Of a stretch of 64,000 nucleotides of DNA, positions 35,174 through 45,181 are shown one piece after another (position 1 is the stretch's first letter; each line of letters begins with the position of its first letter). The notes under the pieces were generated by a model. It saw only the letters and a list, made by a program, of their open reading frames with translations, ran no database searches and was not told the DNA's origin. The stretch spans positions 62,001 through 126,000 of the forward strand of contig JAOALB010000087.1 in assembly GCA_025331125.1 (NCBI GenBank), read 5' to 3'. Origin of the DNA: Mycogone perniciosa. Taxonomy: Eukaryota > Ascomycota > Sordariomycetes > Hypocreales > Hypocreaceae. The translations under genes were made by a program, and so were the position numbers.

Positions 35174-36386
35174 ATGGCTATTCGCGAGGAGCTGGTGGCC
35201 TCCGCGGTAAGTGACCACACTCTAAGATCTGATACCGCGTCTGCCCAGTGTTACTGACCGCGAGATAGGTGCAATGTCAGTTCCAATCCGTTGGGCCTCT
35301 CATTGCCCATGCACAACTGACACTGAAGTAGTTCTACAGGATCCTAGCGTTGCGTCGTCATCTGTTGAGAATCGAATTCAATTCCTGCGCACCAAGAACC
35401 TGTCACAAGAAGAGATCGATGCTGCTCTAACCAGGGCCGGAGGCAGCGGCGCGCCTGTGCCAGGTGCACCGTACTCAAGCGGGCCTTCTGGTCCTCCTCA
35501 GCCATACTATCAGCCCTACCCCCAGTATGCGTGGCAGCCGCCGCCTGCTGCCCCCAAAAGGGATTGGAGGGATTGGTTCATCATGGCAACTGTGGTCGGC
35601 GGAGTTGGTTATGGCCTCTACTCTTTAGGCAAAGTATGCGATTCTATTCATCTTGCGTCACAATCTTGCTAATGGCTTCAGCACTACGTCTACCCTCTTG
35701 TAGCACCACCGACGCCAGAGAGGCTAGAGCAAGACAAGAAGTCCATAGAAGAGCAGTTCGACAAAGCCTTTGCGCTGGTTGAGCAACTATCAAAGGACAC
35801 CGAGGCGCTGAAGGATGCAGAGAAGCAGAGGACAGAACGACTAGATACTACGTTGTCGGAGCTGGACACTGTCATGACGGAATTAAAGTCGGCGAATCGG
35901 CGTCGGGAGGACGATGCGCAGCGCATTCGCGATGAAGTGCAGGCGTTGAAAGACGCGATCCCCAAGGCGATGAACAACCAGAAAGATCTCACAAACAATC
36001 GACTGTCCGAGATCAACACGGAACTGACCAGTCTCAAGACACTAGTGTCACAGAGGATGAATTCCAGCTCTACCGTATCCACGACAGGGAGTTACTTGCC
36101 GCGAGTTAATGGGAATTCCTCATCTGCGGCTGCGGCAACGAGCCGGCCAGGAACATCTGCGAACGAGGCCGTGACGGACAACAGCAGCTCACCGGCGGTT
36201 GAGGCACCGAAGAGTCTGGCCCAGAGCACCTTCAACAGACCGACGATCGGCTCTGGGGCCAAGGCATCTATCCCGGCGTGGCAAATGGCCATGGCTAACC
36301 AGAATGCGGGCTCGTCGTCTTCATCCACCACCAACGCAGCAGAGACCGCCACGGAAAGCCAGGCTACTACTGCCAGCAGCTCGTGA
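35174..36386 (+). CDS. PEX14: Peroxisomal docking protein Pex14
   Basis: Membrane docking factor and translocon component for Pex5/Pex7-Pex20 cargo receptors. Four coding exons: 35174-35206, a 7-nt micro-exon 35269-35275, 35332-35633, and 35682-36386; 348 residues. The micro-exon GTGCAAT joins ELVASA to VQFLQDPSVASSSVENRI, exactly restoring the conserved N-terminal domain that binds WxxxF motifs; without it the frame is lost. Both flanking introns (62 and 56 bp) have good CTGAC branch sites. After the N-domain comes a Pro/Tyr-rich linker (PPQPYYQPYPQYAWQPPP), a membrane segment (WFIMATVVGGVGYGLYSLG, about residues 94-112), a coiled coil (about 120-230) and a Ser/Ala-rich tail. Partner Pex20 is encoded in the same window. 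Confidence 0.96.
35269..35275 (+). other. PEX14: Seven-nucleotide micro-exon of PEX14
   Basis: Bounded by AG (35267-35268) and GT (35276-35277). Encodes Val-Gln and the first base of Phe inside the conserved VQFLQDPSV segment. Confidence 0.88.
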
Positions 36387-37565
36387 GGGGCTAATTTGCT
36401 GCTCAAGTTGGCCCCGCATTGTACGAATTACTGAGGACCGGATCTTGGAGTCTGTTGGGTGTAATGGGACAGTTTCAAGGTCATTTGGATAAGGGTCAGA
36501 GTATTAGCTGCCCTGTCGCAACAATCTGTGTATCGAATGTACCAGCGTTTTAATTGCAGAAAGAATACTTGAAGCTGGCGGGTAGAATGTATGTATCTCT
36601 TAGTACTCCTTACCACGGAGTAGTGTGCAATTACATGTTGAAGTTTGCTTTGAAGACATGCAATCTCTGGTGGGAGGTCGCGCGGGAATACCACCGACAT
36701 GTCAAGTACCTGTGCAAGATTATCAAGCCGTGTATCCATGAGTATCCTATTATCCAGTTCCCCCCGGATCCCCGCAACATCCGACTCCGCTCTGGGAGCC
36801 CACCCACATCTACTCTATATGATGTCAGAATCACAAAACATTGTTCAGTCTTTACGAAAGCCGGGGACCTGATAGGTTAGGAAGGGGGAAAGAAGCGCTC
36901 GCTTGTTAGAGCCACTTCAGCTGTTACCCAATAACGCCAGCTTCGCTTCGGGTTGGTTGGTCTCATCTGAGATGTCCTTCGTCTTCTGGCCTGGGTTGGC
37001 AGCCAGACGCCTCTTCGTGGATAGAGGTGGGATTTCCTCCAAGTTCGTGCCGAGGCTACCGGCCTGGGTAAACACGCAACCCAATGAACCAAGAAAACCC
37101 TCAATTCGACCCCTTGGCATCAGATCTGACCATTGATGTGTATGTATGTTGGTTATGGCAGAGAAAACTAGCGTTATTGGCATAGAGTAATACTATGGAA
37201 GCCCAACATAGTTGGATACGGAGGCTTTGCCAAACGTGGTTCTGTATCTGATACCCGATACTTGCCATCCAACAGCGCCTCCCTTCTAACAACCACCCCG
37301 TGCCCAATTATTGGTCAACTCGTTAGCAATAGCCCCTTGCGATTTGTGCAATAGATACCAAGGCACCAAACCTCGGCCGCCGTAGCCAACTGTCTATCAG
37401 CAGACATAATTCTCCATATCCTCATGCAATATCCCTATGGTCACCACTCTGTCTTTATGTGGTCAAGCACGTTTTGATTTACAACTCTCCAATCATTTCA
37501 CTGTTCACACCAACACGATGACGAAACCTCGGTCAACCCTCCCCTCCTCTCCCCCTTCCATCAAG
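36387..37565. other. Intergenic between PEX14 and esterase gene
   Basis: No supported gene. Overlapping open frames on both strands around 36900-37180 have mixed composition and no family resemblance. One TACCACGGAGTAGTG-like motif lies near 36610. Confidence 0.4.
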
Positions 37566-39080
37566 ATGGATCTATACCTCAAATTGCTTCTGTTCCTGTT
37601 GTCCAATGTGCCTCTCATGGTCCACGTTGCCATCTTGCATGTCCTGAGGCTCTCGGAACCGGCGAAGTACCTAGATCTTCGATCTCATCTTGCCGTCTCG
37701 CTCTTGCGTTCGTTCTTCGAGCCTGCGAAGCCACCATCACTCTCCTACCTTCAGAAGCTAACCACTCAAAACATTGAAGCGAAAGGAAAGATATGGGTTA
37801 GCACATACATCTCACCGCCGCCGCCTGAAGCAGGCATTAGAGACTCTCTCTTGGAAGTATTGAAGAGCACGAGGGAACCCGCCATGGCAGAGGCCGAAGT
37901 TCGGGTACCCGAGTTGGCGTACGTAGAGGCTGAGTGGACTGGATATCGAGCTGCAGCTTCGTCAGATCGACCTCTGCCTGCTATATCGGAAGCAGCCAAA
38001 TACCATGAGATGATGAAGGAGTGCCGGGAACCCATGACGCTGATGTATCTCCACGGCGGCGCCTATTATCTGGGTGACCCTGCCACGCATCGCCCGACCG
38101 TCAAGAAACTGGCTAAGCTGACAGGAGGAAGATGCTATTCAGTGCGTTATCGACTCGCACCGCAACATCCGTTTCCGAGTGCGCTTCTGGATGCCTTCGT
38201 CTCCTATTTCACCTTGCTGTATCCACCTCCTGGCGCATACCACGAGGCTGTGAAACCGGAGCACGTTGTCGTTGCAGGCGACAGGTATGTTTCTTCCGCT
38301 TCACGTGGCACGGCCTTTTGTATTCACCTTGAAACTAACCAGCGACTGTTGTCTCTGCGTAGTGCTGGCGGAAACCTTTCTCTTGCGCTTCTTCAACTCC
38401 TCCTTCAACTTCGACGCCTGGGTGTCCGCGTCCAGTGGTATGGCGAGCCACGTGAAGTCCCTTTACCGGCAGCAGTGACCTGCATCTCGCCGTGGGTTGA
38501 CATCACGCAAAGCTCTCCCTCATGGCAAGGCGACAACCCTCACATGTTCGACTACCTACCCAAGCCGCGACCCTTACAAGAAGCCAAGATCCCCCCTTGC
38601 AGCATCTGGCCTGCTAACCCGCCGCGCAAGCACATCTATGTTGACGACAACCTTGCCGCACACCCACTTGTATCACTCATCATGAACCGCAACTGGGAGG
38701 GTTCACCGCCCATATACATGTGCACGGGCTGGGAGTTGATCGCCTACGAAGACAAGGCCCTTGCCAAGAAGCTTGCTGGTGACGGTGCTCCCTTAGTGTT
38801 CGAGGAGTACGAGGCCATGCCGCATTGCTTTGCCTTGTTGTTGAGTCGTTCACCCAGCACTCGACGCTGTTATGATGGTTGGGTTGAGTTTATCCGCCGT
38901 GCAATCAAAAACCCGGCTGGCATCAAGTCGAGTGCTATTACCATCAAATCTCGCACCCTTGAGGAAGTGCCCCTGCGTTTTGAGAATCTTCTCAATGACT
39001 GCCTCGAAGATTTCCAGGTCCACGTTTCCCTGAATGCGGGTTTAGGTAATCAAGAGCCAAGGGTCTCAGCAAAGCTTTGA
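37566..39080 (+). CDS. HSL-family alpha/beta hydrolase (esterase/lipase), membrane-anchored N-terminus
   Basis: Hormone-sensitive-lipase-like carboxylesterase; substrate unknown. Two exons, 37566-38284 and 38363-39080, give 478 residues. Intron 38285-38362 is 78 bp, divisible by three and free of stops, so the frame reads straight through it. Splicing is needed to rebuild the nucleophile elbow GDSAGGN; unspliced, the Ser-Ala-Gly is separated from Gly-Asp by 26 residues. The oxyanion motif LMYLHGGAYYLGDP, ISPWVDITQSSPSW and the His region EEYEAMPHCFALLL are present. The N-terminus MDLYLKLLLFLLSNVPLMVHVAI is a membrane segment. Earlier in-frame ATGs at 37518 and 37437 would add 16 or 43 residues; 37566 was preferred because it places the membrane segment at the start, as usual. 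Confidence 0.86.
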   Translation: MDLYLKLLLFLLSNVPLMVHVAILHVLRLSEPAKYLDLRSHLAVSLLRSFFEPAKPPSLSYLQKLTTQNIEAKGKIWVSTYISPPPPEAGIRDSLLEVLKSTREPAMAEAEVRVPELAYVEAEWTGYRAAASSDRPLPAISEAAKYHEMMKECREPMTLMYLHGGAYYLGDPATHRPTVKKLAKLTGGRCYSVRYRLAPQHPFPSALLDAFVSYFTLLYPPPGAYHEAVKPEHVVVAGDRYVSSASRGTAFCIHLETNQRLLSLRSAGGNLSLALLQLLLQLRRLGVRVQWYGEPREVPLPAAVTCISPWVDITQSSPSWQGDNPHMFDYLPKPRPLQEAKIPPCSIWPANPPRKHIYVDDNLAAHPLVSLIMNRNWEGSPPIYMCTGWELIAYEDKALAKKLAGDGAPLVFEEYEAMPHCFALLLSRSPSTRRCYDGWVEFIRRAIKNPAGIKSSAITIKSRTLEEVPLRFENLLNDCLEDFQVHVSLNAGLGNQEPRVSAKL

Positions 39081-39579
39081 TTATGTGCGGTGCGACTGTG
39101 CACAAGTCATGTTTGGAATACCCCTACGGCCAACGAAGTAGAAATAATCAGTTTATGCTGGCACAAACGTCTGTTGCGTCCATGGATATCCTGTTGTCTG
39201 ATTCCTTGCAACACAGAAAGGGGCTATGGGAACAGGGGCCATCAGAGGAAACCTGAGTTGCTGCATGTTGCCGCAGGAGATTCCTGTGGCTCTAGTTTGA
39301 GGGTACGAAGGAGAAGTGAGAACAGAATGGAGGTTACAAATGTGTTGAAAACACAATTTCAAGGCTGCCAACCGTCGTAGCTTAGAGCTAACACTTCGTA
39401 CTCCAGAGGCCGTACTCTATTTCAGAGGACCAACCGGATTCATTTCCGCTGTGGCGCTCCGGCCCGCAAGCCTCAACTCGTTGTCGGATTGGATGTTTTA
39501 GCTTGGCAACAAAAGTTTCACTTCAACTCCAGCATCCCCTCATTGCCCATGGAATTCGCCAATTCATTCCCATGGGATC
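39081..39579. other. Intergenic between esterase and DHCR24-like gene
   Basis: No coding signal supported. Upstream region of the DHCR24-like reductase; one ACTTCGTACTCC motif near 39393. Confidence 0.45.
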
Positions 39580-41013
39580 ATGATGGAGCGCCATAAACAA
39601 GCTGTCAGCAAGATCGCCGCCGCGGTTCGGGGCTACTTCGAGCGCGGCGAATCGTACCGCATCTTTCACGGCTCAACAAACAGTACCCGTCCCCGTCCTG
39701 GGCCTGGCCACCGTGCCGTCGATATCAGCGCCCTGTCCAATGTCCTGTCCGTCAATCGGGGCGCGCGCACGGCGCTTGTCGAGCCCAATGTGCCTATGGA
39801 CCGCCTCGTCGAGGCCACCCTGCGCCATGGTCTGGTCCCTCCCGTTGTGATGGAGTTTCCTGGCATCACTGCTGGTGGCGGCTTCGCAGGCACGGCAGGC
39901 GAGAGCAGCTCGTTCCGCCACGGGTTCTTCGACGAGACGATCAATTACGTGGAGATGGTGCTGGGCAACGGCGACGTTGTCACTGCGTCGCGCAACGAGC
40001 ACGCTGATCTCTTCCGCGGTGCTGCGGGAGCTGTCGGCACACTGGGCATCACAACGCTCATGGAGCTGCGTCTCATCCTCTTCTCCAATGACCACGGCGT
40101 TGTCATCACCGGTCGACTAACCGACGACAAGCCCGCCGACCACCGACCGCAAACCTTTAGCCATGCGCGCGATCCCTGGTACTACCTGCACGTCCAGGAC
40201 AAGACACGCGATGCCGACTCTGCCACCGACTACATTCCGCTTGCCGAGTATCTCTTCCGCTACGACCGCGCGGGCTTCTGGGTCGGCGCCCAGGGCTTCA
40301 CCTACTTCAAGTACGTGCCCTTCACCAACTTCTGGCGCTGGTTCCTCGACGACTTCATGCACACCCGCATGCTGTACCGCGCTCTCCACGCCAGCGGCGA
40401 GTCTGCGCGCTTCGTCGTCCAGGATCTCGCCCTGCCCTACGACAAGACCGAGGCCTTCGTTGACTACACCACCGACGAGTTTAACATCTGGCCCCTGTGG
40501 CTCTGTCCCCTAAAGCAGACCCCTCCGCCAACCTTCCACCCGTTCACCGGCGAGATCGAAACCGCCCAATCCTCCTCCGCCGACAGTGCCAGCTCAACCG
40601 CTGTCGTTCCCAAGCCTATGCTCAACATTGGCCTCTGGGGCTGGGGCCCCGAAGACCACGACGAGTTTATCGCCAAGAACCGCGCCCTCGAGGACAAGCT
40701 CGTCCAGCTCGGCGGTCGCAAGTGGCTCTACGCCCACACTTATTACTCCGAGGATGAGTTCTGGTCCGTCTACAACCGGCCCTGGTACCAGGCACTGCGC
40801 GAGAAATACAGCGCCACCACCCTGCCCACTGTCTACGACAAGGTCAAGATTGACATTGAGGCTAGTCGGCAGGAGCGTCAGCAGTGGAAGAAATCCGTGA
40901 AGAGCAGGTGGCCTGTCGGTGGCCTGTACGGTATTTGGAGGAGCATATTGACGGGAGACTACAACCTGCATAGACATGCAGAGTGGAAATACAAGGGAGA
41001 GGACAAGAGCTGA
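39580..41013 (+). CDS. FAD-dependent Delta(24)-sterol reductase-like protein (DHCR24 family)
   Basis: The PCMH-type FAD family that includes DHCR24/DIMINUTO reduces the sterol side-chain C24 double bond; the fungal substrate is not established. A single uninterrupted exon encodes 477 residues. The FAD-binding domain contains YRIFHGSTNSTRPR, VDISALSNVLSVN, ALVEPNVPMDRLVEATLRHG and EFPGITAGGGFAGTAGESSSFRHGFFDETI, all close to DHCR24. Later segments DDFMHTRMLYRALH, QDLALPYDKTEAFVDYTTDEFNIWPLWLCPL and KWLYAHTYYSEDEFW are also diagnostic. Start ATG ATG at 39580. Codon third positions are strongly C/G (for example 40240-40420), more so than in neighbouring genes, which could reflect high expression. 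Convergent with HMG-CoA synthase. Confidence 0.88.
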   Translation: MMERHKQAVSKIAAAVRGYFERGESYRIFHGSTNSTRPRPGPGHRAVDISALSNVLSVNRGARTALVEPNVPMDRLVEATLRHGLVPPVVMEFPGITAGGGFAGTAGESSSFRHGFFDETINYVEMVLGNGDVVTASRNEHADLFRGAAGAVGTLGITTLMELRLILFSNDHGVVITGRLTDDKPADHRPQTFSHARDPWYYLHVQDKTRDADSATDYIPLAEYLFRYDRAGFWVGAQGFTYFKYVPFTNFWRWFLDDFMHTRMLYRALHASGESARFVVQDLALPYDKTEAFVDYTTDEFNIWPLWLCPLKQTPPPTFHPFTGEIETAQSSSADSASSTAVVPKPMLNIGLWGWGPEDHDEFIAKNRALEDKLVQLGGRKWLYAHTYYSEDEFWSVYNRPWYQALREKYSATTLPTVYDKVKIDIEASRQERQQWKKSVKSRWPVGGLYGIWRSILTGDYNLHRHAEWKYKGEDKS

Positions 41014-41556
41014 GCCTCTAGGGAAAAGAGAAGAAAAAAAGGGTGGAAGACAAAGAAGTTGAGTGATATATGTCTTGTAGATACCACGATGGACATATGC
41101 ATGGCTATCTTCCTGACGAGTCACGATAGAAATGTATTATAATGGACGCATGATGATGAAATAATTCCTTCAATTTCTACGTCAAATCTTTTCTAGAGAC
41201 CTTGACGAACCATAGCCAATGAGCTAAATAGCAAAGCTCATAAAAGCTGTGCCCGAGCCAGGCATGTATTTTATTTACACAAACCGTGGTGGAGGATGGG
41301 CGTGACCTCGCCCTATCTCCTCGCCCCTCACGGCTCAATTAAATATCCTCGCGCCAGCCAGATAGGTCTATCGTCCAAAACAAGAAAAAATCGCCCGTAT
41401 CTGTATGCACTCAAAAAGATGAGTCTATCCCGTCGTAAGTCGTGTTACCAGTGCACTCCATATATCGCCCGAATTGTAAATGAGGACGCCGCGAGCCCCA
41501 CACCACACAAAGAGCTAATCCAACGAGATGAATGCCTCACATGTTCAAAGACTGAT
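41014..41556. other. Intergenic between convergent DHCR24-like and HMG-CoA synthase genes
   Basis: Shared 3' flanking DNA of 543 bp. No gene, repeat or RNA recognised. Confidence 0.5.
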
Positions 41557-43173
41557 TTAAGCCTGAACCGAATACTCTCGCCTGAACATATCGTCAACTT
41601 TCTCCAGGTAGTAGGTGCCGCTAGCGATGGTAGAGGCATCACCCTTGGGTGTGAAGTCCTTCTGGAGATGGGCCTGCTTTCGCAGATCGCACATCTATAG
41701 ATAGTTAGTGACAGTGTCCTGTTAGAAGATTTCTCAGTTCCAATTACATACCTGGTCATATGTCTCAGGGGTGACAGCCCGTCGGGCCTCCAGTCGGGCA
41801 GGAATATCGAGAACCTTGGAGATGCTCTCAACACTGCTGACAACACGGAAGGACAAGAAGCTGGAAGCGAGACCGGAACCGTAACTGAAGAGACCAATTC
41901 GCTTGCCCTCAAGCGCCTTGCTGTCGACGAACGAAAGCAAGCTCGCAAGACCACCCCACACGCTGGCGGTGTACATGTTGCCGCAGAGGGTGGCAACCTG
42001 AATAGCTGGATTGACACGCTCCTGGAAACGCTTCTTGGTAAGACCCATGAAGGTCTTCTCGACAACCTTATCGGTCAGGGACTTCTCGTAGTCCATATCG
42101 CGGAGCTCGGGAGCAACCTCAGCAAAAGCAAGAGCATCAGCGTTGGTCAGATAGTCGTGGTACAGAAGTCGAGCATATGATTTGGCCACCAGCTTGCAGG
42201 TAGGTGCATGGAAAGCAAGGTAATCAAAACGGTCAAGAGGAGTCTTGGTGGCGTCAGCACCATTCGTGGTGCCATTAGCGGCCAGCTTAGCTTCCCGCTT
42301 GCAGTAATCACGGTAGGCGGCGTCGAGAGCCTTGGTGTAGCAGTTGATAGAGAAGTGGCCATCAACGTAGGGGTATTCACTGGTCAAGTCGGGCTTGTAA
42401 AAGTCATAGGCGTGCTGCATGAAGGTGCCTCGCAGGCCGGGCTCCGCGACAATGGGGGCGTTAGGGCCGACGAGTATAGCGACGGCGCCGGCACCACCAG
42501 TTGGTCGGGCGGCACCCTTGGCATAGAGGGCGATGTCACCAGCAACCACAATGGCATCACGACCGTCCCAAGCCGAGGACTCGATCCAGTTGATGCTGTT
42601 GAAAAAGGCGTTGGTGCCTCCATAGCAGGCATTGAGGGTGTCAACGCCTTCAAGGTTGGTGTTGTCACCGAACAACTGCATCAAGACGGACTTGACAGAC
42701 TTGGACTTGTCGAGGATGGTCTCAGTACCAACCTCCAAGCGACCAATGGAGTTGATATCGACGTTGTAGTTCTTGAGCAGCCTTGAAGTAACGGTGAGGG
42801 CCATGGAATAGATATCTAGAGTCCCCAAGATTAGCTCAATGGCTGAGGGGAGAAGAGCGACGAGGCCTAGCAAGCACAACCAGGCGCACGGAGAAGCAAC
42901 TAACCCTCACGATCATCACAGAAGGCCATCTTAGTCTGGCCTAGACCAATGGTATATTTTCCAGCTGCGACGCCATCGAACTTCTCGAGTTCGGATTGCT
43001 CGACATACTACAAGGAAAGATTAGGTGTCAGCATCATCATGTGTCGGGGAGGCCCTGCGAAGAGGGGCATCGGGGAGACATGTGAACGGGCATGGAGGGG
43101 CAAATTCGCGAACCTGGCTGGGGAAATAGATCTCAATGGCCTTGATGCCAATGTTCTGAGGTCGGGCAGACAT
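41557..43173 (-). CDS. ERG13: Hydroxymethylglutaryl-CoA synthase
   Basis: Condenses acetyl-CoA with acetoacetyl-CoA to HMG-CoA, the committed entry to the mevalonate/ergosterol pathway. Four exons (43114-43173, 42905-43007, 41752-42815, 41557-41694; introns 106, 89 and 57 bp) encode 454 residues, the usual size. Junctions read EIYFPSQYVEQSELEKFDGV, DDREDIYSMALTV and YDQMCDLRKQAHLQK. The catalytic Cys is in TLNACYGGTNAFFN (about residue 118); other signatures are YPYVDGHFSINCY, YLAFHAPTCKLV and LFSYGSGLASSFLS. No mitochondrial presequence is seen, so the cytosolic form is likely. The C-terminal exon ends DMFRREYSVQA. No defect. Confidence 0.97.
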
Positions 43174-44809
43174 GCTGGGCAGATGTTAGAAGCACGAGAA
43201 GGCTTTGGGAGAAAGAAGGGAAAAGATTAGTAGGGTGGAAAATGATGTTGACACCGATGTTGGAGGAGGGGACGTCTAGGTAGTTATCATGTTAGGGATT
43301 CAGGGTTTTCACCGCCCTTTGTGGCAGGCGGTGCGCCCACACCCGCTGTAAGTTCTACCTTGTGCAGGGTGCAGCGCGCATCTGTCAGGGGTCTTTGGTA
43401 TGATGTCTCAGTGGATAGCAGCATCTTTGGCAGATAGTGGGGGCCCCTGACTGGAGGCTTTTTTTAGGTGGCAGCCACCATCACAGACGTGAAATGAGCA
43501 TCCATTCCAACGTCCATCACGACTACGAGTACGGAGGACGGGCAGCCGCCGGCTCCATCCTATCACATCAAATCAAATCGCCGGGCAACCGGCCGTGGGC
43601 CGCCAAAAAAGGCTGCCTGATGATGAACAAGCAGCGCCCAAGGCCCTTTTCCTCACCAAAGTACTCCGTAGTTCGTACTACATACGTACAACTCGAGAAA
43701 GAGACCCTATTTTCACCTCTCTAGCAGACACACGTCTTCAACACGCCCCACCACCACCACAAGCTTTCCTTCATCTTTGCTGCCTCTCATGGATCCGATC
43801 CTCTCTCAAGTCCCACCGCCATCTTGGATGCGCGCCACCGACCAACAGATGCTGCAGAAGATTCCCTTTTGTCCACCAGTTGTCAGATGCCATCACACCG
43901 GTTCTAGCTATGTATACTGGAGTACGAGTACGGAGTACGGAGCAAAGGAAAAGGAGCATGCCATCTTCATGAGTCGACCAAGACTCAGCCCAAGTCAAAA
44001 CAGGCGCATTCAACATAGTGGTAATATTACCACGTAAAGCCTGGCGTCATCCTTGCCCACACTGAATACTACCTACTACTAATACTACTCATACGACACT
44101 ACTCCGTACTGCGTACTTCTATCTTTAACCAGGAGGCGATGCTCGGCAGCGGCTTTATCGGCGGATGTGCATCATCCCCTAGCGCCACACTAATACTCGT
44201 ACTACACATCGTGGCCGCTGAACAGCCTGCTGATACCGGTAGTAGTCTTCCAGGCCAACCTTATTGCATCGCATGTACGGAGTAAGGATAACTTCTCAAC
44301 CGTGACAAGGATGGGAATGGGGCATCCCTTTAGCAGCTGCCTCTTCCGCAAGTGTGATAGCTCAGCCCAGTATTTATCCCGTACCGGAAAACCTGATTGA
44401 ATTACGGAATGTGATCCCTTCTAACCACACTGTTGAGGTGTTCGGATGGTTTGGACACTCACTACATTTCTTTGCAAGCCACGTTGTAATATCCAAGGAA
44501 TCCTCCGCAGAATATGGAGTGGGTATTCTTGATCATGACGCAGCCTTGGGCGTATTTACATCCATATGCACATCCTTTAAAATGATGGCTGTTAAGCAAC
44601 CACCGGCTTCTACGGAGCATAGGACTCCAACAGGTCCTCCAACCCTCAGCAGGAGTCTTTCTTTGACGCTTGTATGGATCAAGCATTCTTCTTCTTAATT
44701 AGGGAGCAACTGTTTTCCAACTTATAATTAAACTTTTAAAGAAGGCATATACTATCTGTAGTCCACGTCCACTCACCACATCGTACTCCGTACTTGCCCT
44801 CAGAATATC

Positions 44810-44810
<1 letters not shown>

Positions 44811-44840
<30 letters not shown>
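44811..44840. repeat. (AGT)10 microsatellite
   Basis: Ten perfect trinucleotide copies in intergenic DNA; likely length-polymorphic between strains. Confidence 0.95.
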
Positions 44841-45163
44841 CGGATACCAGGCTCACTGCCAATACTAGGAGTATACTTCGTATGCATACACTTCTTCTCT
44901 GCTCCCTCACCATCCTTCCCTCCGAAATCTCCGAGAGGGAGGAATCGGGACCCGACCCCCCGGACATCGGAGTTGGGCTTCGGCTCCGGCCCCACCTTCG
45001 GAGGCCGTTCCCGTGCAGCAGAAAACCCGATTACGAGATGGACGTCGCAAAATGACCCTGTCATTCATTTTGTAGTATCTCAGTTTACGGTGTCATCCTT
45101 CGTAATTTCATTCATTTCATTATTTCCGCCGGGTAATAGTTCACCATTCTTGAAACGCTCATA

Positions 45164-45181
45164 TTACGGAGTACGGAGTAC
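45164..45181. repeat. Tandem TACGGAG motif cluster
   Basis: Two overlapping copies of TACGGAGTA in tandem; a further compound cluster lies at 45341-45385. Confidence 0.75.

Noticed and set aside
36900..37183. Overlapping open frames on both strands between PEX14 and the esterase
   Set aside because: Both strands are equally open and neither resembles a known protein.
39660..41124. Several long frames on both strands across the DHCR24-like gene
   Set aside because: GC-rich third positions remove stop codons in other frames; only the DHCR24 frame has family motifs.
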